A DNA stretch of 64,000 nucleotides from CAZTYW01 sp964617695. GTDB taxonomy: Bacteria; Chloroflexota; Dehalococcoidia; UBA2247; RBG-13-53-26. Under the pieces are notes generated by a model. It made no database searches, was not told the origin of the DNA, and saw only the letters and a program-made list of their open reading frames with translations. The stretch covers positions 13,140-77,139 of the forward strand of contig CAZTYW010000002.1 in assembly GCA_964617695.1 (NCBI GenBank). The letters are read 5' to 3'. Made by a program: the position numbers and the translations under genes. Shown here in pieces: positions 9,606-18,117 of the stretch (the stretch's first letter is position 1; the number at the start of each line of letters is the position of its first letter).

Positions 9606-9617
9606 TAGTATATACTA
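9606..9617. promoter_or_regulatory. 12-base palindrome TAGTATATACTA in a divergent intergenic region
   Basis: A perfect dyad lies between the leftward zinc-ribbon gene (start 9586) and the rightward DUF47 gene (start 9772). Both strands carry a TATACT hexamer inside it, so it could act as a two-way -10 element or as an operator. No convincing -35 box is found at 16-18 bases on either side. Confidence 0.3.
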
Positions 9618-9771
9618 TCGCCCCGTGCTTTGGCAATATTGGGGCGTGCGTCGGCTGCAGGGCCGTACCAGGCCTCGACCAGGCTGAGCGTACCAGGACG
9701 TCGTACCGATTGACGTCCAGTCCAATGTGTTGGTAAACTCGTGTCGGTACGGGTGTGAGGAGCAAGAAGCA

Positions 9772-10404
9772 GTGGGCATAAGCCTCCCCTTTCTTCCCAA
9801 AGGTGACAAGTTCTTTGACCTGTTCGAAGAAGGAGCGGCCAATCTGCTGAAGACAGCCAGGGTGTTCTGCGACCTTGTGGGAAGCTGGGAGGACGTCGAG
9901 GCCAGGGTAAGGGAGATCACCGACCTGGAGCACGCGGGCGATGACATCACCCATCGCATTATGTCTAACCTGCACAGCACCTTTTTCACGCCTCTGGATC
10001 GTGAAGACATCGCCGCTTTGTGTCAGTCGTTGGACGATGTGGTCGACTTCATCAAGGCTGCAGCCGACGCCATGCTGGTCTACAAGACAGGTCGTCCGAC
10101 GGCGAGTGCCATCGAGCTGGCGAACATTATTGTGGACGGTGCCCTTGAGATAGAGCGCGCCATGCCCAACTTGCGCCGTCGAAGTGCACTCAAGCGGATG
10201 TTACCATGCTGCGTGGAGCTGAACCGCCTCGAGAATGAGGGGGACCGGGTGCAGCGCCAGGCGCTGGTCGATCTGTTCGACCACGGGGCCGAGATCACTG
10301 ACATAATCAAGTGGAGGGAGATCTACGAGCACATGGAGAGTGCCACGGATCGTTGTGAAGACGTAGCCAACGTGCTTGAGGGAGTCGCGCTCAAGCATGC
10401 CTGA
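9772..10404 (+). CDS. DUF47 / PhoU-like phosphate transport regulator
   Basis: This 210-residue, all-helical protein of the DUF47 family is usually paired with PiT phosphate transporters and thought to control their activity. Typical are 'FFDLFEEGAANLLKTA' at the start, 'ITDLEHAGDDITHRI' with acidic metal-binding residues, and the second repeat 'CVELNRLENEGDRVQRQAL' and 'YEHMESATDRCEDVANVLEG'. I chose GTG 9772 because GAGGAG lies 9 bases upstream; the longer frame from 9727 has a poorly conserved, Cys-rich beginning. Its last codons overlap the transporter start by 8 bases, indicating translational coupling. Confidence 0.9.
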   Translation: MGISLPFLPKGDKFFDLFEEGAANLLKTARVFCDLVGSWEDVEARVREITDLEHAGDDITHRIMSNLHSTFFTPLDREDIAALCQSLDDVVDFIKAAADAMLVYKTGRPTASAIELANIIVDGALEIERAMPNLRRRSALKRMLPCCVELNRLENEGDRVQRQALVDLFDHGAEITDIIKWREIYEHMESATDRCEDVANVLEGVALKHA

Positions 10405-11401
10405 TGAGCCGTCTCTGGCGCTCTTTGTAGTTATCACGATTCTTGCCCTCGCCTTCGGTTTCACCAACGGTCTCAATGACGCTGCCAACGCCATCGCCAC
10501 AGCCGTAGGTACAAGGGTCCTCTCACCTCGTGCTGCTGTCCTTGTGGCGGGTGTGGGCAACTTTGCCGGGACAGCCACCGGCACTGCCGTGGCCGCCACG
10601 ATTGGCAAGGGTATTCTGGTGCCCGAAGCTGTCACCCAGTGGACGTTGATTGCCGCCCTGGCTTCTATCGTCGTCTGGGGTCTGCTGTGCACCCGACTGG
10701 GCCTGCCCATAAGCCTCAGCCACGGTCTGGTGGCCGGCCTGGTGGGGGCTGGAATAGCGACCGCAGGCACGCAGGTGATTCAATGGAACGTCTTTGGCAG
10801 GGTGCTGTCAGCCGTAGCTATCGCTCCGGCCCTGGGGTTCGTGGGTGGATTCGCCTTGATGGCGGCCTTGATGTGGGTTTTCCGTGACAGCACGCCAGCC
10901 AGCATGCGCAACCTCTTCGGCAATCTCCAGATTCTCTCCTCTGCCTTCATATCTTACAGCCACGGCAAGAACGACGGACAGATGGCCATTGGAGTGATCA
11001 CGGCTGCGTTGATCTACTATACAGGGGATGAGACGCTCTGGGATGGCATTCCCTGGTGGATCATCGGGTCATCGGCTTTCATGATGGCGCTGGGGACAGC
11101 CTTGGGTGGTTGGAGAGTCATGCGCACGGTTGGCCTGAGGATAACCACCCTTCGCCCGGTGCACGGGTTTGCTGCTCAAAGCTCGGCGGCCGCGGTCATC
11201 GAGGCAGCCTCTCATCTGGGCATCCCGGTGAGCACCACGCACTGCATCAGCTCGTCCGTTATGGGTGTGGGGGCTACCAGGCGCTTGTCCGCCGTGCGGT
11301 GGGGAGTGGCGGGCAACATGGTGGCCGCGTGGGTGATAACTTTTCCGGCCTGCGCTGGGCTTGGCTGGCTTCTGGGCTGGATATTCCGGGCCGGTTTCTA
11401 A
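10397..11401 (+). CDS. pit: Inorganic phosphate transporter, PiT family
   Basis: A polytopic membrane protein of 334 residues that takes up phosphate (as metal-phosphate) with H+ or Na+. Both inverted-repeat signatures are present: 'FGFTNGLNDAANAIATAVGT' near the N-terminus and 'FISYSHGKNDGQMAIG' in the middle, with 'VSTTHCISSSVMGVG' near the end. About ten hydrophobic segments can be followed. ATG 10397 is chosen over an upstream in-frame GTG-type start because it gives a normal N-terminus and an 8-base overlap with the DUF47 gene. Its end overlaps the tail of the opposite-strand gene by 4 bases. Confidence 0.94.
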   Translation: MPDEPSLALFVVITILALAFGFTNGLNDAANAIATAVGTRVLSPRAAVLVAGVGNFAGTATGTAVAATIGKGILVPEAVTQWTLIAALASIVVWGLLCTRLGLPISLSHGLVAGLVGAGIATAGTQVIQWNVFGRVLSAVAIAPALGFVGGFALMAALMWVFRDSTPASMRNLFGNLQILSSAFISYSHGKNDGQMAIGVITAALIYYTGDETLWDGIPWWIIGSSAFMMALGTALGGWRVMRTVGLRITTLRPVHGFAAQSSAAAVIEAASHLGIPVSTTHCISSSVMGVGATRRLSAVRWGVAGNMVAAWVITFPACAGLGWLLGWIFRAGF

Positions 11402-12117
11402 GGTTCGGCCACGGGCTCCAGCCCCAGACTCTTCCCGATTCCCGCCAGTTGAGCAAAGGTCACTTCCTCCCCCCAGAGTTCGCCGCAAAGCTTGTCTACA
11501 CTGACTTGAGGCTCTCTGCCGGGGCACAGACTCTGCATGACCCTTTTAGCTTCTTCCAGCCGTTCAGCCCTGGAGTAGTGGGGCCTTCCCAGGGCCTCCA
11601 GTCTGCCGTCAATGGAAAAGTGCCACAGCACATCCAGCCATTCGCCCACGTTCACCAGCGGGTGAGCAGCGGGGAACCTGCGTTCCCACCGGTCCTTGGC
11701 GTGCATTGCCTGATGCCACAGCACCAACTCGTATTCGAACTTATATACAAAGGGGTTCTTGGTGAGGATGATCAACACCGTGTCCCTGTCCCCGTTCACC
11801 GGGGCTCTTCCTTCGACGGAGTAAAGACTGTTGGCAGAACCGTGCTCCCAGAGTTGCAGCACGGTCCTTGATGGCTTCACCGCCAGGTCCCTGAGAATTC
11901 GCTTCAGCATCCTGGCCAGTGAGCTGACGCCTTCTGGTGGAAACTGGCTGTGCAGGCGCTGCTCAGTGTAGTCTACAAGTGCGTAACTGATGCTGACTCC
12001 GTGTCTCTCTTCGCTGATGGGGACAGCGAGAGTGTCGATCACTTCGCCTTTGCCGGTAACGTAGGGCACTTCATATGTGAGCTTCAACTCTTCGACAACG
12101 TCGGCTCTGGTGCTCAT
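11398..12117 (-). CDS. Conserved-looking hypothetical protein, 239 residues
   Basis: I do not recognise this protein. It is soluble-looking, with no signal peptide or membrane segment. A central stretch 'LVLWHQAMHAKDRWERRFP' contains two histidines and acidic and basic residues that could bind a metal, but it is not a known motif. The C-terminal 60 residues ('VTFAQLAGIGKSLGLEP') may form a small helical domain. The start is ATG 12117, with TATAAT only 8 bases upstream and no ribosome binding site, so the message is probably leaderless. Codon use resembles the neighbours, and it is convergent with the phosphate transporter. Confidence 0.7.
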   Translation of the reverse strand: MSTRADVVEELKLTYEVPYVTGKGEVIDTLAVPISEERHGVSISYALVDYTEQRLHSQFPPEGVSSLARMLKRILRDLAVKPSRTVLQLWEHGSANSLYSVEGRAPVNGDRDTVLIILTKNPFVYKFEYELVLWHQAMHAKDRWERRFPAAHPLVNVGEWLDVLWHFSIDGRLEALGRPHYSRAERLEEAKRVMQSLCPGREPQVSVDKLCGELWGEEVTFAQLAGIGKSLGLEPVAEP

Positions 12118-12125
12118 CGCTCACT

Positions 12126-12131
12126 ATTATA
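12126..12131 (-). promoter_or_regulatory. -10 box for a leaderless message
   Basis: A perfect TATAAT on the minus strand ends 8 bases before ATG 12117. Transcription would be expected to start at or within a base or two of the start codon. No good -35 hexamer is visible at the usual distance. Confidence 0.45.
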
Positions 12132-12157
12132 AGGCTTGTGAGTCCCTGTTTCCCATT

Positions 12158-12186
12158 TTGACAGGCTGCAGGTGCCCACCTATACT
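12158..12186 (+). promoter_or_regulatory. Promoter for tilS
   Basis: TTGACA (12158-12163), a 17-base spacer and TATACT (12181-12186) form a near-consensus sigma-70-type promoter. The predicted transcription start near 12193 rules out the in-frame start at 12172 and supports ATG 12220 for tilS. Confidence 0.75.
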
Positions 12187-12219
12187 CTGTTATGTTATCT
12201 TCGAAGGTGTTTTGTGCCA

Positions 12220-13242
12220 ATGAGCAGCCCGAAGCAGGAGATTGCTGAGCGCGTTCTGGGGTTCATCCGACGCCACAGCCTTGTCTCACCGCCGGAGACT
12301 CTGGTGGTTGGAGTCTCTGGCGGGCCGGACTCGGTCTGCCTGCTGCACCTTCTGGTACGGCTCAAGGACAGCCTTGGCATCGGACTGCACGTGGCACACC
12401 TGGATCATGCTTTGCGAGGAGCCGAGTCGCGGGCCGATGCTGAGTACGTTTCGGAGCTCGCCCATCGGCTGGGCATACCCGCTACTATGGGACGGAGGGA
12501 CGTCAGGGACTATCGGGCCAGACACCGCCTGTCCCTGGAAGAGGCGGCGCGCCGGGTGCGATATGAGTATCTTGCCGGGGTGGCTGCTGATGTGGGGGCA
12601 GGCAGGATCGCCGTAGGCCACAATGCGGATGACCAGGCAGAGACCATCCTGATGCGATTGCTGCGCGGGGCCGGCGCTCTTGGGTTGCAGGGCATGCAGC
12701 CCCTGACGGCGTGGGGTTCACTCGGCGGCAACAGGGGCCTGAAGGTGATTCGCCCAATCCTTGAGGTGACCAGAAAGGAAGTGGAGGCGTACTGTCAGCA
12801 ACATGGCCTCTCTCCGAGGCAGGACTCCTCCAACCTTTCCCGTTCACATCTGAGGAACCGCGTTCGCCACGAGCTCGGACCTTTGCTGGAAAGCTACAAC
12901 CCGAGAATCAATCAGGCCCTGCTTCGCACCGCCGATACGCTGGCCATTGAATCGTCCTTCTTTGAAGAACGGGTCAGAGATGTATGGGATGAAGTGGTCA
13001 GTGAAGAGGGCTCGGGGCTGCTCCTGAGGGCAACCGAGATCAGGTCATTGCATCCTGCCCTGCAGCGCCATCTGCTGCGCCAGGCGGCGAGGAGGGTGCT
13101 GGGCAGCCTCGAGGATATCGAGTGGAAGCACGTGGACAGGATGGCACGAGCTTTGAAGCTGCCTGCGGGCAAGCGGGTGGTCTTGCCCCGTGGCTTGACT
13201 CTCTACGTGGAAGATGCTGGCTACCGCGTAGCCGTGGAATAG
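12220..13242 (+). CDS. tilS: tRNA(Ile)-lysidine synthetase
   Basis: It attaches lysine to C34 of tRNA-Ile(CAU), so that AUA is read as isoleucine; the enzyme is essential in most bacteria. The ATP-pyrophosphatase P-loop 'SGGPDSVC' is at residues 33-40, with 'HLDHALRGAESRADAEYV' and 'GHNADDQAETILMRLLRG' also matching. The C-terminal substrate domain is short; at 340 residues the protein lacks the long C-terminal domain of some TilS enzymes. The start was chosen from the promoter position and a weak AAGGTG ribosome site. It converges on a small gene that follows mtaB. Confidence 0.94.
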   Translation: MSSPKQEIAERVLGFIRRHSLVSPPETLVVGVSGGPDSVCLLHLLVRLKDSLGIGLHVAHLDHALRGAESRADAEYVSELAHRLGIPATMGRRDVRDYRARHRLSLEEAARRVRYEYLAGVAADVGAGRIAVGHNADDQAETILMRLLRGAGALGLQGMQPLTAWGSLGGNRGLKVIRPILEVTRKEVEAYCQQHGLSPRQDSSNLSRSHLRNRVRHELGPLLESYNPRINQALLRTADTLAIESSFFEERVRDVWDEVVSEEGSGLLLRATEIRSLHPALQRHLLRQAARRVLGSLEDIEWKHVDRMARALKLPAGKRVVLPRGLTLYVEDAGYRVAVE

Positions 13243-13253
13243 GGCCTCCGGCG

Positions 13254-13559
13254 CTACTCCCTGGACGCCCAGTCCTGCATCAGCTTCTTGATTTCCTCTG
13301 CCAGCTTGGGGTTCGATTTCAGCCGTCTGACGAAGATCGGGCAGCCTTCCAGGAGCACGTTCTGTGCCACCGCCGCCATGTTCGTCATGAAGCTGCGAAA
13401 TTCCTGTTCACTCTGTTGATTGTAGCCTGTGCCAGGCATCTGGCGCATCTCTCGCATCAGGTCCTCTGTTCCGAACCTCATCGGCATGACGCAAGATTTG
13501 TACCAGGGGCATTGTTTGCACTCTATCAGGGAAGAAGCTTCATCCAGGATGTCACCCAT
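13254..13559 (-). CDS. Cysteine-motif hypothetical protein downstream of mtaB
   Basis: A 101-residue protein I cannot name. The N-terminal 'ECKQCPWYKSCVMPMRFG' has a CxxC plus C pattern, with a further Cys in 'EGCPIFVRRL', so a metal site is possible. The rest is predicted helical and charged, ending in 'IKKLMQDWASRE'. Its ATG overlaps the mtaB stop by 8 bases, which argues for a real, translationally coupled cistron. Confidence 0.65.
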   Translation of the reverse strand: MGDILDEASSLIECKQCPWYKSCVMPMRFGTEDLMREMRQMPGTGYNQQSEQEFRSFMTNMAAVAQNVLLEGCPIFVRRLKSNPKLAEEIKKLMQDWASRE

Positions 13560-14829
13560 GTCTGTCCTCCGTCACCAGCTCCCCAAGCAGCCCACCGGCA
13601 CGCTCGGCTGCCAGCCTTACTTCCAGCAATTGATTTGTCAGGTCTTCCTCGCTCTCGGTGAATACCCGAAGATAGTTGGCAGTGAGTCCGCTCCAGGTTG
13701 ATTGCTCCATTCTACTCTCCCACAGCACTGTCATCCTCCGCCCTACGTGCCGTTCCATGAAACGCTGCCTGCTTTGCCGGGCAAGCGCCAGCATTCTCTG
13801 GCTGCGCTGTCTCTTCACCCTTTCATCCACACGGTGCGGCATGGCTGCGGCAGCCGTGCCGGGCCGCATCGAATAGGGGAAGACGTGAATCCCGGCAAAG
13901 CCGATACTCTGGCAGAAGCGATAGCTCTCCTCAAACTCCCTCTCCCCTTCACCCGGGAAGCCAACAATGATATCGGTGGTGATGGCCAGGTCAGGGATTG
14001 CCGCCCTGGCAAGGGACACTGCCCTCTCGTAATCGGCAGCGGAGTACGGCCGCTTCATTCTTTCCAGTATTACCTGGCTGCCGCTTTGCAGCGGCATATG
14101 GATGTGAGGGCAGACGCGTTCGTTAGCCCACAGCCCGAGCAGCGCCGGGGTCAGGTCCTGAGGCTGCAGGGAAGAGAGGCGCAAGCGCTCGATATCCGTC
14201 CTGTCCAGAATAAGATCAACCAGGTGTGGCAGGCCAAACCGCCCCTGTCCATTCCACCGGTAGGCTCCTACCCTGGTTCCGGTGAGGACGACTTCCTTGT
14301 AGCCTGACGCTGCTCTTACATCGACCTGATGCACGATTGTCTCGGGGGGAAGGCTGTGCTCCTTGCCTCGTGTGTACGGGACCACGCAGAAGGAGCAGAA
14401 GCTGTCGCAGCCCTCCTGGATCTTGACCAGGGACCGGGTCCGGGTTTGATAGTCCCTGCCGCGTCCTCCCTTTGCCGTGGCTCCGATGCTGCCTCTGGCC
14501 TCCAGTATGTCCACCAGCCTGTCCTTTTCCCTGTTTCCCAGGACCAGGTCTACCGCACCCAGCCGGCCTAGCTCATTGCCTGCCCGCTCGGCGTAGCAGC
14601 CGATGGCCACCGTGGTCGCTTCCGGGTTGGCCCGCTGCGCTGCCCGCAGCAACTGGCGAGCCTTCCGGTCAGCCACGTGTGTGACGGTGCAGGTGTTCAG
14701 CACGTACACGTCGGCCTCTTTGGCTGACTCCGTCAGTTGATGACCTCTGTCGATGAGCTGGCGGGCAAGCGACTCGGTCTCCGCCTGGTTCAGCTTGCAC
14801 CCCAGGGACTCCAGGGCGATCTTGCTCAT
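13552..14829 (-). CDS. mtaB: tRNA t6A37 methylthiotransferase MtaB
   Basis: This radical SAM enzyme adds a methylthio group to t6A37 of ANN-decoding tRNAs. The 425 residues hold three domains. The N-terminal UPF0004 domain carries cysteines in 'SLGCKLNQAETE' and 'NTCTVTHVADRKARQLLR', plus 'GCYAERAG'. The radical SAM domain has 'GCDSFCSFCVVPYTRG', and 'HIHMPLQSGSQVILERM' is present. A C-terminal TRAM-like domain ends in 'VTEDRHG'. The start at ATG 14829 fits the family's 'MSKIALESLGCKLN'; the open frame begins 18 bases earlier with TTG. Confidence 0.94.
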   Translation of the reverse strand: MSKIALESLGCKLNQAETESLARQLIDRGHQLTESAKEADVYVLNTCTVTHVADRKARQLLRAAQRANPEATTVAIGCYAERAGNELGRLGAVDLVLGNREKDRLVDILEARGSIGATAKGGRGRDYQTRTRSLVKIQEGCDSFCSFCVVPYTRGKEHSLPPETIVHQVDVRAASGYKEVVLTGTRVGAYRWNGQGRFGLPHLVDLILDRTDIERLRLSSLQPQDLTPALLGLWANERVCPHIHMPLQSGSQVILERMKRPYSAADYERAVSLARAAIPDLAITTDIIVGFPGEGEREFEESYRFCQSIGFAGIHVFPYSMRPGTAAAAMPHRVDERVKRQRSQRMLALARQSRQRFMERHVGRRMTVLWESRMEQSTWSGLTANYLRVFTESEEDLTNQLLEVRLAAERAGGLLGELVTEDRHG

Positions 14830-15044
14830 TTCTGCATCCAGGTCCAATTCTATAATGGATGCCGTGGGACTTCAAAGAGGGCCAGGGCTGAGCCAGCAGC
14901 CCCTTCGATGTTGGAGCAGGGACGGTGCTTGTGCACGGGACCAGAGCGGTGGTTGGGCGGCGGCCGCGCTTGCCCGACTTACCCACTTGGTATAAGATAT
15001 AACCCTTGCGAGCACTGGACCCAGAATAGGCCAGGAGGGGCGGT

Positions 15045-16022
15045 ATGTGGCTTCAAACGAGAATGTTCTTGCTGGTAGCTCTGCTCTTCGCCATTCTGTA
15101 CGGCGTGATCACCGGAATTGGGACGTGGGTAGGTGGCTTCAACCCCATTGTTTTCCTCATAATCGGGTTCGGGTTCCTTTTCATCCAGTACCTGATCGGG
15201 CCGTCGATAGTGGGCTGGACGATGAAGGTAAGATGGGTATCCGAGAAAGAGGCTCCGGACCTGCACAAGCTCGTTGCGGAACAGGCAGAGAAGGCTGGCA
15301 TCCCCAAGCCCAGGGTGGGCGTTTCTCAGTTGTCCGCTGCGCCACCCAACGCCTTTGCCTTTGGCAGAACGCATCGAGACGGGCGGGTCTGCGTCACGCC
15401 GGCGATCGTGCGTCTGTTGAGTCGGGATGAACTGAAGGCCGTCGTGGGGCACGAAATGTCACATATAAAACACAGGGACATGGCTGTTATTACCGTGCTG
15501 TCGGCGATCCCGCTCATCATGTACTGGATTGCCTTGACCTTCATGTTCCGGGGCATGTTCGGTGGCAGGAGAGAAGGCGGCGGCTATGCTGTCTTTATCG
15601 GTCTCGGCGCATTTGTGCTCTACCTGATCACCAACCTGCTTGTGCTCTACGGTTCTCGCATCCGCGAGTACTATGCCGATCGAGGCAGCGTCAGGCTGGG
15701 CAATCCGCCGCATCATCTTGCCACGGCCTTATACAAGCTGGTGTACGGCAACGCCCGGTATAAGGACAGGCCGGAGCTCAAACAGATAGAGGGGGTGAAG
15801 GCGTTCTTCGTCAATGACCCCAGCCGGGCCTGGAGTGAGGTCAAAGAGTTGTCTCAGGTCGATACCGACATGAGTGGCACCATTGACCCCCTTGAACTGC
15901 AGGCGCTACGTTCCAAATCCATTCGCCTTACGTCGCAGGACAGGATGATGGAGGTAATGAGCACCCACCCCAATATGCTGAAGCGGCTTCAGCACCTTTC
16001 CTCGCTGGCGCCTGGCCAGTAG
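15045..16022 (+). CDS. htpX: HtpX-type M48 zinc metalloprotease with an EF-hand-like loop
   Basis: A 325-residue membrane protease that probably degrades damaged membrane proteins. The zinc motif 'HEMSH' is at residues 136-140, with the third ligand region 'SRIREYYADRGSV'. Two N-terminal segments and two after the zinc motif are membrane-spanning. In the C-terminal cytoplasmic part, residues 273-284 read DTDMSGTIDPLE, a full match to the 12-residue EF-hand calcium loop. A strong AGGAGGGG site precedes ATG 15045. It converges on the helicase-loader gene. Confidence 0.92.
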   Translation: MWLQTRMFLLVALLFAILYGVITGIGTWVGGFNPIVFLIIGFGFLFIQYLIGPSIVGWTMKVRWVSEKEAPDLHKLVAEQAEKAGIPKPRVGVSQLSAAPPNAFAFGRTHRDGRVCVTPAIVRLLSRDELKAVVGHEMSHIKHRDMAVITVLSAIPLIMYWIALTFMFRGMFGGRREGGGYAVFIGLGAFVLYLITNLLVLYGSRIREYYADRGSVRLGNPPHHLATALYKLVYGNARYKDRPELKQIEGVKAFFVNDPSRAWSEVKELSQVDTDMSGTIDPLELQALRSKSIRLTSQDRMMEVMSTHPNMLKRLQHLSSLAPGQ

Positions 16023-16079
16023 TCGGGAGGCTGGCCCGTTGGCAGGGCCGCCCGGCATCGTGGGATGCAATAGCGAGCC

Positions 16080-17489
16080 CTAGTTCCTTCGGCCGCGGCG
16101 TGGGGCGCCCCTGGCCTGCTGAGCGGTGGAGCGGTCAGCCCGGTAGTCGGGAGCAACGATGTTGAACACCAGACTGAGTCGCGGGTCTGCCAGACGTGAG
16201 CTGATTCGGCTCTCGATTTCCTCCAGTGAAGAGCACATGGTGACGGCCATGGGCAGGCGGGCATTGTACCGGTAGTTGATGAGCTGGTACAGCTTCTCCT
16301 GTGCCCAGGGCGTGCTGCTGTGCTCCCCAAAGTCATCCAGGATGAGAAGAGGCGTAGTCCTCACCTTCTCGAAGAGTTCGTCGTATGTCACCTTGCTTTC
16401 CGGGCCGAAAGTGGACCTTAAATGGTCCAGGAAATCGGGGACGATGACGAGACAAACAGGGTTGCCCCGCCGCACCCGGTAGTTGGCAATGGCGGCGGCC
16501 AGATGCGTCTTGCCGCAGCCGTTGTCTCCCTGAAATATGAGCCAGCCGTCTGGAGACTCGGCAAAGCTCTTGGCAAGGCGAAATGCCTGCTCCAGGTTCT
16601 GGCGTTGGTCCGGGGGCAGATTGACGCGTTTGGCGTCAAAGTTGTCAAAGGTCATGCTGCTGAGCAACTCCAACCCCAGTACGCCTGAATAGTCAAGTAT
16701 GGAGCGACCCTTTTCCTCCAGCACGTGAACCTGGGAGAGGCTCGGGGCGGTCAGCCGGCTGTACCATCTCTCATCCAGTTCTTCCAGGACGACGCCGGCC
16801 GCTATGTTTATCACGGTAGGCAACTGGTCGTTGAACCGGCGGTTGATGATCTGCAACAGCTTCTCTTCTGCCCAGGCGGTGCTGGTGTGGATTCCCAGAT
16901 CGTCCAGCATGAGAAGCGGCGCGGCCTGCACCTGCTCGAAGAGTTCGTCGTAGGAGACGTCGCTTGCCGGACTGAAGGCGGAGCGCAGATGGTCGAGCAG
17001 ATCGGGAACGCTGATGAAGAAAGCTGGCGCCCCTTGCCCCACGCGCTCGTTGGCGATAGCCGCGGCCAGGTGGGTCTTGCCGCAGCCGCTCGGCCCCATG
17101 AACACCAGCCACCCTTCCGGGTGCCTGGCGAAGGACATCGCTGCCTTGCAGGCACGCAGGAACCTCTCCTGATTGGATGGATCACTGCTGCGGCCCTCGG
17201 GTATCAGGTTTTCAAAGGTGAGGCGAGTCAGGCAGCCCAGGTTGCTGTAGCGTTGAAGTCTGGCCTGCCGGTTCTCTTCAAGCTCTTTCCGGGCGCATTG
17301 ACAGGGCACCAACTGGCTGTAGTCCGGGCCGCCTGAAGGCAGCCGGGGGTGGACGAACCCCGCCCCCCTGCAATGAGGGCACGGCGGGGGCACCTCCGAC
17401 GGCTCAGCGCTGGACCAGGTGTCCGTACTTGCCCTTGAAGTATCGGTTAGGGTCCTTTTTCTTCTTAGGATCTCTCCCAGGCTCTCCAC
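16080..17489 (-). CDS. Tandem DnaC/DnaI-like helicase-loader ATPase
   Basis: A 469-residue protein that contains two DnaC-like AAA+ modules in one chain. An N-terminal zinc-binding element (Cys 37, 40, 63, 65) is followed by module 1, with Walker A 'GPSGCGKTH' (132-140) and Walker B 'LLMLDDLG', and module 2, with 'GDNGCGKTH' (321-329) and 'LLILDDFG'. The modules are about two thirds identical over roughly 99 residues by eye. It probably loads the DnaB helicase, whose gene lies two positions upstream, together with the DnaD-like protein. It overlaps that DnaD-like gene by 86 bases. The C-terminal tail is basic. Confidence 0.88.
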   Translation of the reverse strand: MESLGEILRRKRTLTDTSRASTDTWSSAEPSEVPPPCPHCRGAGFVHPRLPSGGPDYSQLVPCQCARKELEENRQARLQRYSNLGCLTRLTFENLIPEGRSSDPSNQERFLRACKAAMSFARHPEGWLVFMGPSGCGKTHLAAAIANERVGQGAPAFFISVPDLLDHLRSAFSPASDVSYDELFEQVQAAPLLMLDDLGIHTSTAWAEEKLLQIINRRFNDQLPTVINIAAGVVLEELDERWYSRLTAPSLSQVHVLEEKGRSILDYSGVLGLELLSSMTFDNFDAKRVNLPPDQRQNLEQAFRLAKSFAESPDGWLIFQGDNGCGKTHLAAAIANYRVRRGNPVCLVIVPDFLDHLRSTFGPESKVTYDELFEKVRTTPLLILDDFGEHSSTPWAQEKLYQLINYRYNARLPMAVTMCSSLEEIESRISSRLADPRLSLVFNIVAPDYRADRSTAQQARGAPRRGRRN

Positions 17490-18117
17490 TCTCCCTACCC
17501 TCCGACGACCATCGCTCCAGAATGCGGGCGATGTATTTCCAGTTGCGCTTATTCAGGCTGACGGCCTCCTTGAAGGCATCCTCGATCCACCGCGGGGGAT
17601 AAAGCCTCTCCGCCTCCTCCAGTTCGTCGGCGATGATCGGGGTCAGCAGACCGATGTTCTGCTCGTACAATGTGTAGATGTTGGGCCTTTCGTCTTTCGT
17701 GGCTGGCTGCGGCTGCGGCAAGGCACCCAGGGACAGTCTGCCCTCCTGTACGTCTGCGATAGTCCCCCTGTTTGCTTCCGTGTTTATGAAATAGACCTCT
17801 TCCTGATCTCCCTCTTTCTCAACAACCAGGCGCAAAAGGATACCGTCGGCTACGGCTGCCTCCAGCGCACCTCCCACGGCTTCAGCAGGGTCGCCGCTGG
17901 TATCCATACCTGTCACCAGCCCCTTGTCGCCCATGAGCTCCTTCCCGGTGACAAACCTGACAGGGCCCTGCTTCTGGTACAGCCGCCAGAAGATGTGCAG
18001 CACCAGCTTCAACTCTGCCAGGTTGTCGATGTCGGGCAGTAGCCTGTTGAAGAAAAGGTTCGGGACAGGCGTGAAGCTCAACCTACTTGGGAAACCGCGG
18101 AAGGGTTGTTTGTTCAC
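17404..18117 (-). CDS. DnaD-like replication initiation protein
   Basis: A 237-residue protein with a C-terminal DnaB_2/DnaD domain: 'YEQNIGLLTPIIADELEEAE' and 'WIEDAFKEAVSLNKRNWKY', then a lysine-rich tail. The N-terminal part ('FRGFPSRLSFTPVPNLFFN') is likely the winged-helix domain. DnaD-type proteins remodel DNA and help load the helicase at the origin or at restarted forks. The gene lies between dnaB and a DnaC-like ATPase gene, exactly the partners expected. The start is uncertain: GTG 18117 has GAGG just upstream but overlaps dnaB by 35 bases; TTG 18081, just after the dnaB stop, is the alternative. Confidence 0.85.
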   Translation of the reverse strand: MNKQPFRGFPSRLSFTPVPNLFFNRLLPDIDNLAELKLVLHIFWRLYQKQGPVRFVTGKELMGDKGLVTGMDTSGDPAEAVGGALEAAVADGILLRLVVEKEGDQEEVYFINTEANRGTIADVQEGRLSLGALPQPQPATKDERPNIYTLYEQNIGLLTPIIADELEEAERLYPPRWIEDAFKEAVSLNKRNWKYIARILERWSSEGRESGEPGRDPKKKKDPNRYFKGKYGHLVQR

